A stretch of DNA of 64,000 nt, from NCBI GenBank assembly GCA_023055355.1, contig JALJCS010000001.1:22383881-22447880 (forward strand), given 5' to 3'. This DNA comes from Agelaius tricolor. Taxonomy: Eukaryota > Chordata > Aves > Passeriformes > Icteridae. The position numbers were made by a program, and so were the translations under genes. The notes beneath the pieces were generated by a model that was not told the origin of the DNA, made no database searches, and saw nothing but the letters and a program-made list of their open reading frames with translations. Shown piece by piece: positions 62,291 to 64,000 of the stretch; the stretch's first letter is position 1, and the number at the start of each line of letters is the position of its first letter.

Positions 62291-64000
62291 GTATGTATTG
62301 GGGAAAAATATGCAAGCCCTTGGCTGGTTACCTGGGGGTTGGTTTTGGTTTTAGACCAAACTTATATCTGATTCCAGCTGTGGGTACCTGATGATCACCC
62401 AACCCTGTCTGCCCTTTTGGCAAAAGCATCATTGTTCATTTAAACATGAAAAGGCTGATCAGACAGCAGAATGGAATGTGTGTTCTTCAGGAATTTGCAG
62501 ATATTTTTTCAGAATGCAGGGCTGAGGTGTCAGTGCTGTCTAGATAGGACTTTCTGTCTGCTCATTATAAGAATGCCTCTGGCATTTTTTGTCACTTCTT
62601 GACATAAACAGAACATCATCCTCTGTAGGGACATTACAAGAAACATGTGATCTTGAGTCCAGTTACAGAAGCCATGTTTTCAAAAGAGGGAGAGGAAAAA
62701 AATACAGCTGCTGAACTACTGGCACTTCTCTCTCTTTTTATTGTTTTTGATACACTGGTTTATGGATCTGTAAAATCCTATAATTCAATGTGAAACTGGG
62801 ATGAAGAAGGGAAAGGAACTGGAAAGGTCATAAAATCTTCCTTGTCATGAGTTCTGTGGGAGTGTTTAAGTTCTTTGAGTCTGAGAAATGTGGAGTATTA
62901 TGGATTTGGTAATGCAACTTTCACTCAGAAGGAGGAAGCCATGGCTGGAATGCTGAGGAGGAAAATGTAACTGCTTTTTGAAAGCAAGAATATATTTGCA
63001 TTTACCAAACTGGCAAAGGCGTATAAAGTTAGGCATAGAAGAAGGCAATAAATGCCTAAATGTATGTATGGGATGGTAAGCTCCAAGTCAGGTATTTCTT
63101 ACCAGAAATGACATCTTGGCATCACTGCAGATAGTCATAGTAGAACTCTTGGTGATTCTTGGTGATGAAAAAGGTCTCGTGGCATTTCTGAGAGAAGAAG
63201 TAGATAACAATAGGAAGCCCTATGCTATGGTTTAAATCCATAGCATGCTGAATGCTTCTTGCAGGGCTTTTCCCCCTCATCTTAAAAGGGATGTCAGGTA
63301 ACAAAACCAGAAATTACTACTTCCCTGTGTTGTACCAACTGGCATGTTTGTCTCTGCTCTGAATCAGGCAAGGTAATGTGCTGATTTTTTTGTTTAATTG
63401 CTTGTATTTCAATCAGAACACATTGCAGCCTAGGTTTAAAATCCAGGATGAGGCAGGTACAGCTGAGGGATGGATGATTTGTAGAGATGATGGAAGCAAA
63501 ACTCCTGAGAGACAGGAGTTCTTTTGCTGAAAGGTGCAGTTTTGCATTTTGCTTTCAAGATTGAAAAGACAGGTGAGACAAGATGGGCTGAACTGAAGAG
63601 GAACAGACAAATGATGGGGAGACACAAAATGGGAGCCTGAGTGGAAGAAAGATATAAGCATAGCCTAACTTGGAACTTGATGCCTCTTGCTTGGGGGAGG
63701 ATAAAAGCTCTAAAAATCTGAATTTCTCTTTATGCTGAAGGGTCTGGTTAGATGAGTTTGTGTTTTTGTTGCTTTCATATAAGCTGCTTTCATGGACATT
63801 TCTGCCCTGTGTGTCAGGGGGAGATTGCTGAGTGAGGACATGTGAATGCTTACAGAATATATATGGAGTTCAAAGCTATCTATTAAGTAAAGTGTCAGCT
63901 AAACCAGTTCTGATCAGCATTTTATTTGAAAATGCTGCCTGCATTTTGCCTTCAGAGTTTTAGGCCTCTCACAACAAAAGACTACAGGACGGCTTGCAGG
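62291..64000 (+). other. ANGEL2: ANGEL2 intron 7 (incomplete)
   Basis: It runs off the right edge. I searched for the next conserved exon (human LSSNLQHHFSLSSVYSHYFP) and did not find it. An acceptor-like TTTTGCCTTCAG at about 63946-63957 is followed by open but unrelated sequence. Confidence 0.65.

Noticed and set aside
63946..64000. Acceptor-like TTTTGCCTTCAG followed by open sequence at the right edge, as ANGEL2 exon 8
   Set aside because: The phase could fit, but the translation (VLGLSQQKTTGRLAG) does not resemble the expected LSSNLQHHF..YSHYFP. It is too short to judge and may be chance.
1..64000. CRISPR arrays, operons, phage or other prokaryotic systems; tRNA and rRNA genes
   Set aside because: No regularly spaced short repeats, no ribosome-binding-site-linked gene clusters and no cloverleaf-type sequences were seen. 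The window is vertebrate intronic and intergenic DNA.

Overview
This is a 64 kb piece of a vertebrate nuclear genome, almost certainly a songbird. It is AT-rich with long introns, has two CpG-island promoters, carries several CR1 LINE 3' ends of the type common in passerines, one passerine-type endogenous retrovirus LTR, and two weak MIR-like fossils. There is no bacterial-style gene packing, operon or CRISPR array, and I saw no tRNA or rRNA gene. Most open frames in the window are chance frames in introns.

Two protein-coding genes are arranged head to head, as their orthologues are in human 1q32.3. RPS6KC1 (ribosomal protein S6 kinase C1; PX, MIT and kinase-like domains) is on the minus strand. 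Its first coding exon is at 48585-48689, and seven more exons run leftward to 4448. They encode the PX domain, the acidic/serine-rich linker, the MIT domain and the start of the kinase-like region. The rest of the gene lies beyond the left edge. The eight exons join in frame to 349 codons. A ninth, phase-compatible 60-nt candidate cassette exon lies at 26712-26771.

ANGEL2 (EEP-family 2',3'-cyclic phosphatase/deadenylase-like) is on the plus strand. It has a probably non-coding first exon ending at 52594, and coding exons at 54197-54626, 56762-57015, 58232-58301, 60030-60451, 61425-61551 and 62230-62290. The last exons lie beyond the right edge.

The 3.7 kb between the two start regions holds the RPS6KC1 CpG island, a CR1 remnant (about 51400-51605) and a solo LTR (51747-52215) that ends just before the ANGEL2 CpG island. 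The ANGEL2 promoter has YY1-like and ZNF143/THAP11-like motifs.

The main items for a second look are the candidate RPS6KC1 cassette exon, an open read-through of ANGEL2 exon 5 ending in a stop and an AATAAA signal, a 1.6 kb degenerate A/C-rich repeat domain in RPS6KC1 intron 3, the LTR beside the ANGEL2 promoter, the apparent lack of an in-frame ATG in ANGEL2 exon 1, and a strong CTCF-like motif in a CpG-enriched intronic patch. Gene identities rest on translated exons compared with remembered human proteins. No database search was run.
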